From NCBI GenBank assembly GCA_013398615.1, contig VZSR01003282.1, positions 7,791,401 to 7,855,400 on the forward strand: DNA of 64,000 nt, in the 5' to 3' direction. Both the position numbers and the translations under genes were made by a program. This document shows positions 25,559 through 37,143 of this stretch, one piece after another (the stretch's first letter is position 1; each line of letters starts with the position of its first letter). The notes under the pieces are model-generated. The model saw only the letters and a program-made list of their open reading frames with translations. It was not told the origin of the DNA and searched no databases. Origin of the DNA: Brachypodius melanocephalos (taxonomy: Eukaryota > Chordata > Aves > Passeriformes > Pycnonotidae).

Positions 25559-25571
25559 CGTGTGTGTGTGT
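25559..25571. repeat. Short (TG)n microsatellite
   Basis: About six TG units followed by TATGCACA. It is short and interrupted at its right end. Confidence 0.8.
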
Positions 25572-28500
25572 ATGCACAGAAATGTGTCTAAAATCTCAGC
25601 TCTCTGAATCTGTGAACCCGTGACTTCTGTGAAGCTCTCCTGTCTGAGAGCGAAGAAGAGGATCTGACCTTGCAGCCCTGCCGTGCCCCTGTGCTGCTTC
25701 TGCCACGACCCCTCTGAAAAGGCAGGAGATAAGAATAATCAGGGGAAAGGAGCTGCTCTGGTATTGAAGAGCCCAGGCTGTTCAGGTGCAGCACTTATCT
25801 CTGTGTCTTTTCTCAGCCGGCTGCTGGTTCCTGCTCTGTGCAGCAGCTCCTGACACATTCCCAGGATGCTGCATTTCACCTGCTGAATTGCCCCATTTTC
25901 ACATCAGAGATGGTGCAAGCAGAGCTGCTGGTTATGGGGAGAGCTGTGAGTCTGTGCAAGGGTCCTGTCCCCTCTCACTGCTGGAGAAGGATGCCTCACA
26001 CTTCACACACTGCAGCTTAAAACAAGTGAACTGCCTTTGTGGGGAGACAGTGACAAGACTATCAACCAGCATCATTAAATCAGCGTTTGAAAGCTGTGTT
26101 TAAAAGCTGATCTCTCTTTAATTCTCGACATGCTCCCTTCCCTTACAGTATAATCAGAATATTGTGAAGAAGATGTCCACATCTCCCCACCCACCTGGGC
26201 TGGGCAGGGCAGTGATGCAGAGCAGAAAGGCACCACCAGGGAGTTGTCATTTCACAGAAAGAGATGGCTGGAACAATCCTGCTTCTGCATCAGGGACCAA
26301 AGAGGTTGAATCTCTGAAGAGCATCAGCAGCAGTTTAGAGTCATCATTTCTCTTCCTCTGAAATCCTGACAACATGTCTTGATAGAAAAAAAATAAATCT
26401 GGATCTAAGTCACTTGGTTCCAGGATTTATAGCAAATGAAGGCAAACTATTAGAACTACAATGCTCTGTAATGCTTAAAACCTTCCTGATTCCTACCAGC
26501 CTTGTATAAAAAAACAGCCCCAAATACAACACACCACATTTATAAGAAATGCTATTTCTACTTTGCTGTTTCCCTGGCCTACTAAAATGATATTAATACA
26601 GTACATTTACAAAATTCAGCAGCTGGCCCAAAACTCAATAGACTGTCACCAAAGCAACAGTGCATTGCTGTTAAAAGCAACCATTGCCCCCATGTTCCTG
26701 GTTTTACCCTTCTGGCTTGTGCCGAATGCACCAACCCAATCACAGGAATTCATCACATCACACTGAACAGGGAAGGCTTCTGTACCACTCTCTCAGGAAA
26801 ATCAATCAGTGCTATTGCACTCTCAATGAGCCCAGAGAGTAAAAGAACTCCTGGAGCCAGACACAGCCTCCAGGGACACAGGTATGTTCTTCCTGGTCTC
26901 CAAAAAGGTGCCACATCCACACATAAAATCCTTGGGAAATGAAGTGGAACGTGTCCCAAAATAAAGCCAGACAGAGACAATGAGAAACTCGAATTTCACA
27001 CGTAAGGACAGCAAATTCAGGGCAGGCACTGGAGCAGAATGGGTGGTACCAGCAGGGAGAGTGGGATGAGGATGACTGAAAGGTGGCACTGCCTGTGTGA
27101 CCATCTGAATGTCACCAGGAGCCGGAGGGAGGTGGAGAAATAAGTTAAATATTCACTCAGCAGTATCTAGCCACCATGTCATACAATAGTAATGTTTTTT
27201 AAAACAATTTCAATACTTAATGGGTAGTTAACATCTATGAGAAATGTTTGGTACCAAGACTTCAAAATGTCTTTTAGTCCCTGATATTCTGCACACAATG
27301 TTATGCTGAAATATTTTCCTCCTACACCATGGCAACGGGATAAGAGGTGGTGGAAGGGGATACGACTTCTGATTTGTCCAAAGTTTGATGAAATAATACA
27401 GGATAACAAAGCCAACTTGTGTAAATTATAATATTTATCCAAGAAGAATCTGGGTCTTTCTAATAAAAACCAACGGAAAAATAGAAAAAGAGAAAAATAG
27501 AGAAGTATTACTCCCATCAGACACCCAAACCTTGTGAGCTATTGTTTAAAAGAGGATCTACATCCAGTAGAGAACTTAAAACAGACACATGAGCCCATAT
27601 TGAGGTGCTTACATTTTTACAGGACTTCAGGAGAGCTGGAAGCAAAAAGGGAGGAAAGAAAAAAACAAAATAGAGACCTAGAGATCCTGAGTCTGATAAC
27701 TGGGGACCCCGAATCTATTAACTGGAAATGTTAAGGATGGGACAGTTTTCTCACCCAATTTCTTTCCCTTCCTGAGCTTACACACTCTTCTACAAGCCAG
27801 GGCATCATGCTGGGAGGAAAACATGCTCCATGCTCTGCTTCTGATTTCTCTTTAGTCCCACTTGCTGCCAAGCAAAGAGTGAGAGCACTCAGCCAAAGAG
27901 ATCCCTGGCGGAACCCCTGTTACACACTCACCAATGAGAGAGCCATTCCCTGTGCAACTAATACTCTTGGTTTACTTAAAAATGCATAAAACACATGGTT
28001 AATTTTGTTAATTACCCCCTCTTGATAACAGAATTACTTGAGGCAAGCACCAATATTACTGACATTTCTCTTCCCTCTTTTCCTTCTTGCAGTGGAGAAC
28101 ATTTCCTCAAAACTCTTGCTAGAAAAATGCTTAGTGTGGCTCGTGGCTAGGTAAGGATAGAAATCTTGAGTCAGATTTTTAAAAATATCTCCTTCTTCAG
28201 ATGTTATTTTGTAAGCAGGAAATAATTTATATCACAGAACAAATAAAGATATTTAAAACACAAAAATTATTTTGCCTGTTCCTTGCCTTCTAGACATCAT
28301 TGCATTCTTCCAGAGAGGGGAAAGGAGAAGAAAAACTAAACCAAGAAGGAAAAAGGTGAGAGATCCAGTGATGAAGAATGTACACCTTTCTTTCAATCTG
28401 TCAGTAGTTTGTCAGGGAATTACAATGAAATACATGTTGTGAATACAGGAACAATAACCTTGGGTGGTTTGCAGGGAAACAAGCAAAAACAAATTACAAA

Positions 28501-31500
28501 AAAATGGTACCCAAACTTTTACCAAACAGATGCTAAGTCACTAGGCAGACAAAAGACATAATATAAATACATGCCCTTTTTTCCTAAATATCACGGTAAT
28601 ACAACAAAAGTATTCAGGCACATCCAATGCCTCGGGCTTTTCCCATCTCTTGAATTACAAGACTGTAGGCTATTTCGCCTTGTACAAAATACAATATTCA
28701 GATAAACAAACACAAACTTAAAGGTTACTTTTTCCCACTTTCTTCTTCTCTCTGCTTCTGCAGGATGCTTTAAACAATACATTTATTTTTTTTTAAACAG
28801 ACCCCCAGGAACATTAATGCAATTCCTCCAGATTGGTTAAAATGGTATCTGAGCAATCCCAGGTTCTGGTAAACCAACCATACATTTGTATTGCACATGA
28901 AACACAAGAGATGGGACCTCCAATAGAATTTTTTGGATATATTTCTGTAACACACCACAGCTTTGGATAAAAGAAAGAGGCAGAATGACTGCTAGGTGCA
29001 GAATGTGAAATTAGTTTTTGGTATATTATGTGATTCTAAATAACAGGTAGAAGGCATTTCTAGATGTTCAGCTCTCACCCAGGTGCTTCATCCTTTGCAG
29101 CTTAGTGGGTGTCCCTGTAGAGAATACATTCCCCAGACGTTTGGGGGAGCCTGGTGAGGATTCCCTTGGTGGCAGAGCACACAAGCACCAGGAATTAATG
29201 TCCTTCAGCAGACTGAACCCTTGGGCTCAGATTATAAAAGGTGTTCATGTACCACAATTTTTAAATTCAAAAATCGTGTGTAAATACTCTTACCCAATTT
29301 TAAAACATGCTGAGTGCCCACAAGTCTCAGAGGAAACTTCAGCTATTAAGAATTCATCTGGAGTAAAAATCAAACAAGAGCAGACCTGACTGTTCAGCTC
29401 TGCAATACAGCTTTAGAGGGATAATTTTTAAAAAGAGTGTTTTTTAAAAGCAGTTTTAGCATTTTAACTGTAATATCTTTCATTTCAAACAGGATGTATG
29501 AATTTGATCCAGCCTGTGGAAATTCTCAGAGCTATAAAATTGATGAATGGATGTGTGTTTGTGTGAGTGATGATGCTCACCTGATCGCACACTGAGGACA
29601 CAGAACTCCCTGAATGACCTCCACAGTGAAAAGCAAGGTTCTTCCAGCCTCTTAGAGAGTGGAAATTATAACAAATTTTAATCATAGGTGCCCTAACAAA
29701 TGCCCTTTCCCCTAATAATTATATAATAAACTGAGTTCTGTGTCAGTGACATCTACAGGGTTTTATTTTGGGGAGAGGCTAGGGACCCATGCAAAATATT
29801 CGAACTGAACAGCAAAACTTGCAACCACATTTTTGGTGACTGATTTACATTTCTCTGTCGCTAAGATCCCAGAAGCACTTGGCTGTTTGTTGGTGGCAAG
29901 ACCTTTGGCTGTGAAATTTCAGTGGGATACGACTCTGAAGGCTCTCTATCCATAAATCAATTTTAATTGCCATATTACAGCCCAGAAAATTCTGCTTTCA
30001 TATTATAACTGTGCATGATGGAGAACTTAACAGTAAGATGTGATCTACAGACTTCAACTGTCTATTATGTCTAAGACTTATTTCCTACTCTGCTTTTTAC
30101 TGCACTCCACACATGTGAACCTGGCAATACTGGGAAAGCTTTTCTTTCCTCTTTCACTATTAGAGTCTGTCCTATTTGCCTCTAACTTTTTACTTGCTCT
30201 TGGTTTACAAGTTTGCCTAACCACAAATGTCAGGTGAAGATGATGTTCTTTGCCTTCTCCCTGTCAGAGCTGCTCCAGCCCAAGCCTTGGATGGTCCAGG
30301 GAGCACCTTAGGGAAATTACCTGGGAATAAAAGGGGGCTCACACTCAGTATACACAAAGGATGTGTTCTCATCACTGCCAGGGAATGTTAGTATGTCAGC
30401 GACCTTAAAGCTGATAAGGGAAATATTTTCATTATCACTGCTCAGACAATGTCCAGCTTCTGCATATCCTCCTTGGCCACAGCATAAATACTTTGTTTTT
30501 CTTCTATCAATAGGATTCCCAGTTCTTTCTTTACTTTTGCTACTGCTCTGTGTAGATAAGCACTGCTGTCCTTGCAGTTACACAGGTCTATTTGTGAAGA
30601 TTTAATTTAGTTGGAGGTTTTTTTGTCATCCTTTCTTTACTGATTTGTAAAACTCATCAGATTCCGTTTTTACTTTATCCTTTGATTTTTTTTTGAAGCT
30701 TTTCAAAGTCATATGTGAACTGGAGAAAAGCTGAAGGATTAAATACCTCCCAGACAGCAGATTTACCAGGCTCTGACTTTGCTTTGTTGGAATGCAACAG
30801 TAACAGAGCAAAAAGAGAGTAGATTTTGTATTTTAACAGTTCTAGAAGGAAATAAGGGGTTGCTAGTAATGTTTTAATAAAAGGCTGATACTTTAAGGCA
30901 ATCACATGATTTTGGGCACGTCTCTCACTTTTTCATCCAAAGTCCCCCACTCACCTTCCCTGCTGCAACACAACATTTAGAACATAACTCTAAAACCTCC
31001 AAGACAAGGCTGCTCTTCTGCACATTGTGTGTAAATGGCATTGTAGATCTGTCTGTACTTCAAAACGCTCCCATGCCTGGGGAGAAATCATGACTCCTGC
31101 ACACTGGCAGTGCAGGAATTTCACGACAGGGATATCATCCCTTCAGCACACAGAAGCTGCTCCTGCAGAAGCAGGAACCATCACTACAGCCTCAAACCCT
31201 GCAACCACCCAGGGGAAAGGAGGATATCAAATACACTCTGCACATTTTACTGCAAGTACCTGGGGTTTTTTCATACAAAGTGTGTTTCTGTGGATGTAGC
31301 AGTGAGTCTGTGTTTGTATATGACATGTTAATCAATACAATAGTACACAGCCATGTCTATATAAGCCATGGACACACACCCACAGAGTCTCCCTATGTTA
31401 CAGCACATTTTAAAGAGAAACATATTGTAAGCACCAGAAAACTGCCCTTCCATACACATCAATATCAAGCTGTAGCAAAGAGCAGAGAATTCCCTCCAGG

Positions 31501-32479
31501 ATAACTCAATCAAAAATCCTGCCTGAGAAACCTGAAAGCATTTTCTCCTGGCTGAGAGATGAGTCTATTGGCTGAAGGCTCTCCTCCCTATCCATGTTGG
31601 TAAAACAATGTTAAAAAGCGTTGTGCCAATGACCCAAGCTGGTTTCCCAACATTTCTTCTGCTGATCTTTGATTTTACCACCCAGCAGAAGACAGGGAAC
31701 ATAACATCTTCAGATTTTATGTGAGCTTCACACTTCTACTTGTATTTTTACAAGAACATTCATTTCTGGAGACCCAGCTTAGTTTTCTTGCTCAAATATT
31801 TTTCTGTCAAACCAGTTTTATTATCATACCATGGCTCCTTGCTTTAGGTATAATCAATCATTCTTGCCTGCAGTTTCATTTCAGATTTGCCAATAACCCA
31901 TGACAGGCATTTTGCTTTTAGACATTGCCTATTTTTTAAATGGAGATTAATTTTTAAAATAAGATGCAGTTTTAGTGTCAAGATAATTAAATTTTTGTAA
32001 GAGATACTATCTTTCTTTCTGCTGCATCAGCTCTCCTGAACTCATACCTTTAGCAGTCTGCCACTATGCTACTCAAATAAAATCAATAGGTTCTGAAGTC
32101 CAGCAGGGAGAATATTTTTCCATTAATGAAATAACTTTATTAACTCTGAGAACCATAAATTGCTGAAACACTTTTTTTTTTTAATTGCCTCATCTGCATA
32201 AGAATCAACAGCAGTGTTTGTAAAGTGGTTCTATTGTCAAAGACATATTTGATAAATCTCTGCTGCATATTTTGCAGTATCAAAGGGTTTCTTTTTGTTT
32301 GCTTCTGCCAGCTCTGTTTAGTAGAGGCAAACTTGGAGGAGGCAACTTAACGAAGTCAAATAATGCCTGACTTCCCCTGTGCAACTTAGGTTTATTTCAA
32401 GGTGTTGAGGGTTTGTGATGTCTTTCAGGTGTCAGCAGATGCTGGGAAAAGAGGGGGAAAAAAGAGAATGGCTATTTTG

Positions 32480-32860
32480 TAATTTAACCTTTTTTCACAC
32501 GTTTGGCTGGATATTGTAATTTTTCTGTTTCACCAGGTTTATTTAGAAGAAATACAAGACAGCCCGAGAATTATAAAGGAGTTTGCTTGTTTTTATCCCC
32601 CGGCACAGACAAGGAATCAAATTACCCCACTGGTAGGAAAGCAATTTTACCATGATAAAACAGGGGTGTGCTCAGTGGGCTAACTTTTATCACGGTGCTG
32701 TTTCTATTTTTAGTGGCTCTCATTCCAGGAGGACCCGGAGCAAGGCACATTCCACAGCTGCTATTTGTCGCTGCCGTGCTGCTCGCTGGCTCCCACCCAG
32801 ACAGGCTGCTATTGATTTCAGCAAACTTTGGTTTTGACAGCTAGAATTAGGCAATTTTCC
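32480..32860. other. Candidate conserved non-coding element with retained CpGs
   Basis: Within this block CpGs occur at CCCGAGAA, CCCCCGGCAC, ATCACGG, ACCCGG, TGTCGCTGCCG and GCTCGC, far denser than in the flanks. Motif-like words include ACCATGATAAAACAGG, CTTTTATCACGG and ATTCCACAGCTGCTATTTG, the last joining an E-box to an AT-rich core. There is no clean long frame, although a 61-codon frame crosses the right part. It could be an enhancer or, less likely, an alternative exon or promoter. The call rests on appearance only. Confidence 0.35.
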
Positions 32861-33319
32861 TACTATGGGAAAGAGGAAAAAGAAGAATTGGTCCCTCGCT
32901 GCTCTCATGGGGTTGCCTTTGCTGCCTTCAGTATCAACAGAGTAGCTGCAAGCATCCAGTGCAAAATCTAATATCAGGAGCTGAAGGGCTCCTACCAGCA
33001 TCCACCTGCCTTGGGCCAGACTCTCAGTGGTTCAAGCTCAGCATATTTTATTCCAATGACATCAAAATGCACCTGGTTTCAGTTTAGAGAAATGCTGGAA
33101 TTCCTGACTCTTTCCTGTTCCAAAGTTAGAGCAAATAAAACTCAAGCGATGCTGTTTTTGAAGTCTCACTCTGAAATTTATTATCCTTATCTATTACAAA
33201 CTCACAAGATGTGATCTCTCCTTAAAAAGTCAAGAAAGTGAGCTAAAATGGTGTCTATTCAAGGCTATTTAAGTCCCAATTATCCAATAAATAGTTGACA
33301 TCTATATTGTTTGTGTTTT

Positions 33320-33660
33320 TGACCCAATGGCTTTTCACCCAAGGTTTGCAATTCAGACCTCACTGATCAATCAAAGAAATCACCCAAACCTGTGAAGAAG
33401 AAGGTGAAGAAGAAAGTGCAAAACCACAACTGATCCACACCCAAAGTTCTCCATCTTGGCTCCCATATATCACCATACACTAAAATCCCAAATCTGAGGT
33501 TTTCACCCTGTGAGCTCACACAACGCTATCCAAACTACATCCCCATGATCCCAGTACTAGCACTCATTTTTGGAAGCCTGTTTTAAGGCCTCAGGTCGAA
33601 TGCAGTGCTTCCCTGAAGAGTCCAAAATTCTCAGCATCTAGAGTTCCTACAGAGAAGAAG
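33320..33660. repeat. Possible retroelement-derived repeat, family unknown
   Basis: The stretch is rich in short C-rich phrases such as CTCCATCTTGGCTCCCATAT, GAGGTTTTCACCCTGTGA and TTTTAAGGCCTCAGGTCGAA. It has the feel of an avian endogenous-retrovirus internal or LTR-adjacent segment that I have met as an interspersed repeat. I cannot name the family, find its ends or find a target duplication. No readable viral protein is present. Low confidence. Confidence 0.25.
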
Positions 33661-34578
33661 TTTTACACCCCCAGTTTGCCTTTATCTGTATTTCATACCC
33701 CATGGTAAGTAAGAGATGCTTTGGGATGGTAAAGAGCAACCACAGTCTTTGGCTCCAGTGTCTGGGCACTGCTGCTGCTTTCAGAGCAAGGGCAGGTGAT
33801 TAATCTTCCTTCCCCTGGAAAGATTCCTTGAAGTTTGTCTGTCCTCGCAAGCTCAGCCTGGTGCTGACCTGTTATTTTAGTGTGACTCAAGTTTGCATTT
33901 TAAACAAGGAGAACGAAGCTCCCTTATCCTAGCAGACCATGATGTTACTATCAAAAGAAGTCAGACAAATCTTTCATCGAAAATTTCAGGTTTTCCTCAA
34001 AATAAAGAATTTTTTTTTTCAGTTTGTTCTTATTATTTTCCATTTTCATTACACTTTTTTTTTCTTTTACTTCCAGTTTTTGTGAGACTGGAAGATTAGC
34101 TTGAATAGTTTATATGCTGGTCCAAGTTAAAAAAGCATTACAGATAGGGATATAATGGAACTTGTACAAGAGCAAAAAAACCCCCAAACCCCAAAATCTC
34201 ATAAAGTTCTGCTGTATTTATTACTTAAGTGGCAGGGGGAAAACCAAAACCAAATATTTTCAGAAAAGGCTACAGGGGTGTTAATTAAATGTCCATCTGA
34301 ACTGAAGCCATAAAACTTGAAAGGCAAGTTCAGGGTAGCACTTGCCAGTGGTAGAACACAAATTTCCAGAGAGTTCTGAACTTGACAGAATATACTGGAT
34401 GCTGTGGTGAAAATACAGACAAAATAGCCATATTTCTCTTTTATGGATCCTTCAATAATTTCCCTGTTCCACTTTTTGAAAGAGGAAGTTCTCCGGGCAA
34501 AAATGATGACATAACACTGAACTGCTCTTGGAGATGCCTCACTAGAAATTAGGAAAACAGAGAGTTGTGTAATGACAC

Positions 34579-34595
34579 AGAGAGAGAGAGAGAGA
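34579..34595. repeat. (AG)n microsatellite
   Basis: Seventeen bases of uninterrupted AG repeat. Nothing gene-like adjoins it. Confidence 0.9.
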
Positions 34596-35132
34596 AACAA
34601 ATTAAAAAGATTGAGACTGAGATGCACCAGTCCGTAGAACAGCTCAGGGGCTGTGACTAAAGGATTTTAAACTGATCCCAAATACAGAAAACCCCAACAC
34701 CTACATTGTGTCCCTGACTCTTCCTGATCTTGGATTCTCACGAGAGTAGTGTGACTGCCAAAGCCAGGTGCTCAGACAGTGAGGAGATTCAGACAGACAG
34801 ATGGAAATGGAAAAGGGAGCACAGCCATTGGGAAAGAGCTGCACTGAGCTGACAGGCCAACAGCTCACAGCCTCATGGTCCTGTGTGCTTGGCTTCTGTC
34901 AGGCCTTGCCCTGGTCCATGTGACATTTAGTGACCTTGGATTCATCAGCATCTATGCAAATCAAAATTAGAACCTTGACTTAATGGGTGGTAAGTAGGGT
35001 CAGCCTTTACATCCAGCTGGATTCCCTCTGTCCATCCCTGCTCCTAACCTCCAGGAACAGTCATTACTACATCTGTACCTTTAAAAATAAATACATTTAT
35101 ACTTTTGTATTTAGTATTAAATATTCAACATT

Positions 35133-35186
35133 ATCTCGGTTTCAGCTGGGATGGAGTTAATTTCCTTCCTAGCAGCCTAGTAGTGA
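35133..35186 (+). mobile_element. ERVL-type LTR, short 5' fragment
   Basis: The segment TTTCAGCTGGGATGGAGTTA followed by ATTTCCTTCCTAGCAGCC matches the start of the LTR family seen almost complete at 44946-45458, where the equivalent reads GGCTGGGCTGGAGTTAATAT. Only about 50 bases of the 5' end remain and the rest of the LTR is missing. The sense strand is taken from the larger copy. Confidence 0.7.
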
Positions 35187-35399
35187 AACCACTGCAAGCA
35201 TCTTATAAGAATGATCTGTTACAGATCAGAAGTGCAGCCTGTTCAAAATTTAACAAGACTGTGATATTAAAATGATGCAAAGAAATGCATCATCTACTTG
35301 TCATTTAGCTCAAAAACATGTTTTATTGAGCATTTTGAAAATGTGCGGTGAAAGATTAAAAAAAAATAGATTATTCTGTAAGTTAGTAAAAATTTTAAA

Positions 35400-35432
35400 A
35401 ATAATAGAGTAATAATAGTGTAATAATAGAGC
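35400..35432. repeat. Three-copy 11-base tandem repeat
   Basis: AATAATAGAGT, AATAATAGTGT and AATAATAGAGC follow one another without spacing. It is a small AT-rich minisatellite seed with one or two changes per unit. Confidence 0.75.
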
Positions 35433-36604
35433 AAAACTATTACAAAAGTATACATTGTTCATATGTTTTTTTTCCCCCCACAGATATTCAGCCAGAATTG
35501 CTCTAGAATTAATTTCATTAAATAAGAATTACAAATTATCAAGAAAGAATTTCCTCATTGTTGCCTTAAGAGAACAAACAAAAGAGATGAAAGGTTTTCT
35601 AGAGAACTGCTACCCTGTTTTACTGGTTAATCATTGACTAGAACACATCACAGAGAAATGAAGAAATGTTTCATAGCCTAAACATGGTTCTGGTTTCATG
35701 GAATGAAAAGAGAAGCTGTGCTGTGCCCAATTTCTAATGAACTTTTACAGGGCTATCTGAGATTGCAAAGAATTTTCTTTCTCACTCTTGCATTCATTAT
35801 TTCTAGGGACAATTTCCATTTCCAACTCTATTTTTTCCTATTATCACTCAGAAGGTATCCACAGATCACAAGATCTTTCTATTATCCATTTGCAAATTCA
35901 GAGAGCGGGGCAAAGAAAATTCTTCCTGGTGAAACATAGAAAAGACATCTTGATGGTAAGCCTAGGGATGTTTCAGACATCTCCTACATGCTGCAGCAGC
36001 AAGAGCTATGATAAATTTTCTTCTAAAACCAGTTTTGCAAGTATTACAGGCAGTCATTTTCAGATTAGATGTTTGGACAGAGAAAGCCTGGAAACACAGC
36101 ACTGAGAAGAGTTTTGCAAAGAGATGACTGATATAAAATCCAAAGCTGAAATAAAGTGAGAGAGCAGTTGCATTTCAGCACAGGCAACATCATCCAAAAG
36201 ATGTGGAGACCCCTCACTGACACTGACAGTTCTCTGGGAAAGGAGTGCTACGAGTAAGCCAAGCAATACAATTTTTTTTGACAAAAAAATTATGGGTTTA
36301 GGGCAATCAGCAGTGCCCTCACTGTCAGATTTGTCAGCATTTCTTTGCAACACCAATCATGACTTGCTACTGATTCATCTCAAACCTGACAAAAGAAGAA
36401 AGAATTGCACTGACCCCTCCTTTGGGGAGATCGTGACCCAGAGGGTTCCAGACATTATTTAGGATGTGCAAGATGCACGGGATATATAGGATTTCTCTTG
36501 AGATCTGGCCTTTTTTTCCACTGCACTCAGCTGGTGGGGAGGGAAGCTGCTCACAGGTATCTGTGCTCAGAGCTGGGTTAGCCCTGCAGAACCAGGGTAT
36601 GTAC

Positions 36605-36629
36605 AGAATACACAGGTTCTGTGTATTCT
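36605..36629. repeat. Perfect 11 bp inverted repeat (hairpin)
   Basis: AGAATACACAG at 36605-36615 is followed by GTT and the exact reverse complement CTGTGTATTCT at 36619-36629. The three-base loop makes this a tight hairpin. The arms do not extend further. No transposon end is recognised. Confidence 0.9.
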
Positions 36630-37112
36630 TGAGCACCATCTACTGGTGCCTCTTCCTTTAATAAGCCAAATTCTTATTGAGCATTCAAGTACCATGCTCA
36701 GAACTTGCCAGTTTGACTTTTGTGAGAAACCTCATTAAAATACTGAAAACAATCCCCATTAATTGGCTTAACCTCGGGCCAAGCCCTCTGTTCAAGCCAT
36801 CAGGGAAAATGAAACTATCTTTGCAATATCTTTCTTTTTAATCCTCTTTGAAAAGCCCCTCATATTCAGAAATCTGCCACTTTCTCTCTAAGATCTGAGA
36901 TACTGTGATTTTTTAGATGCATTTTCTTTGGAGTTGCTGTAATGGATCTAAATTTGTTTAGATTACCCTTGTCATTTGTACACATCTATTGTTTGCTGAG
37001 TATATGTCTGATTCAAAGCTCTTTGCAGAATCTCTCCTCATGTTTATGAGCTCTGGATCCCAGCATCTCATTACATCAATTCTTGAGGGAAAATGTGATC
37101 CAGTAAACACAC

Positions 37113-37143
37113 AAAAAAAAAAAAAAAAAAAAGAAAAAAAAAA
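37113..37143. repeat. Poly(A) run with one interruption
   Basis: Thirty A and a single G at 37133. The upstream sequence is not recognised as a processed gene copy, so a mononucleotide repeat is the simplest reading. Confidence 0.9.

Larger units (their letters stand above)
24846..35132. other. Non-coding stretch with GC-richer islands
   Basis: No gene is recognised. The parts at 25390-26330 and 26780-27120 are richer in G and C and hold overlapping open frames in several phases, but none has splice signals and a protein pattern that I trust. A short TG repeat lies near 25559-25571 and an AG repeat at 34579-34595. A candidate conserved block lies at 32480-32860. A repeat-like patch at 33320-33660 is described separately. 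The rest is ordinary AT-rich DNA. Confidence 0.6.

Noticed and set aside
36060..36356. A minus-strand frame with a leucine-rich stretch like a membrane segment.
   Set aside because: Isolated, no start context or splice sites, and no known homologue recognised.
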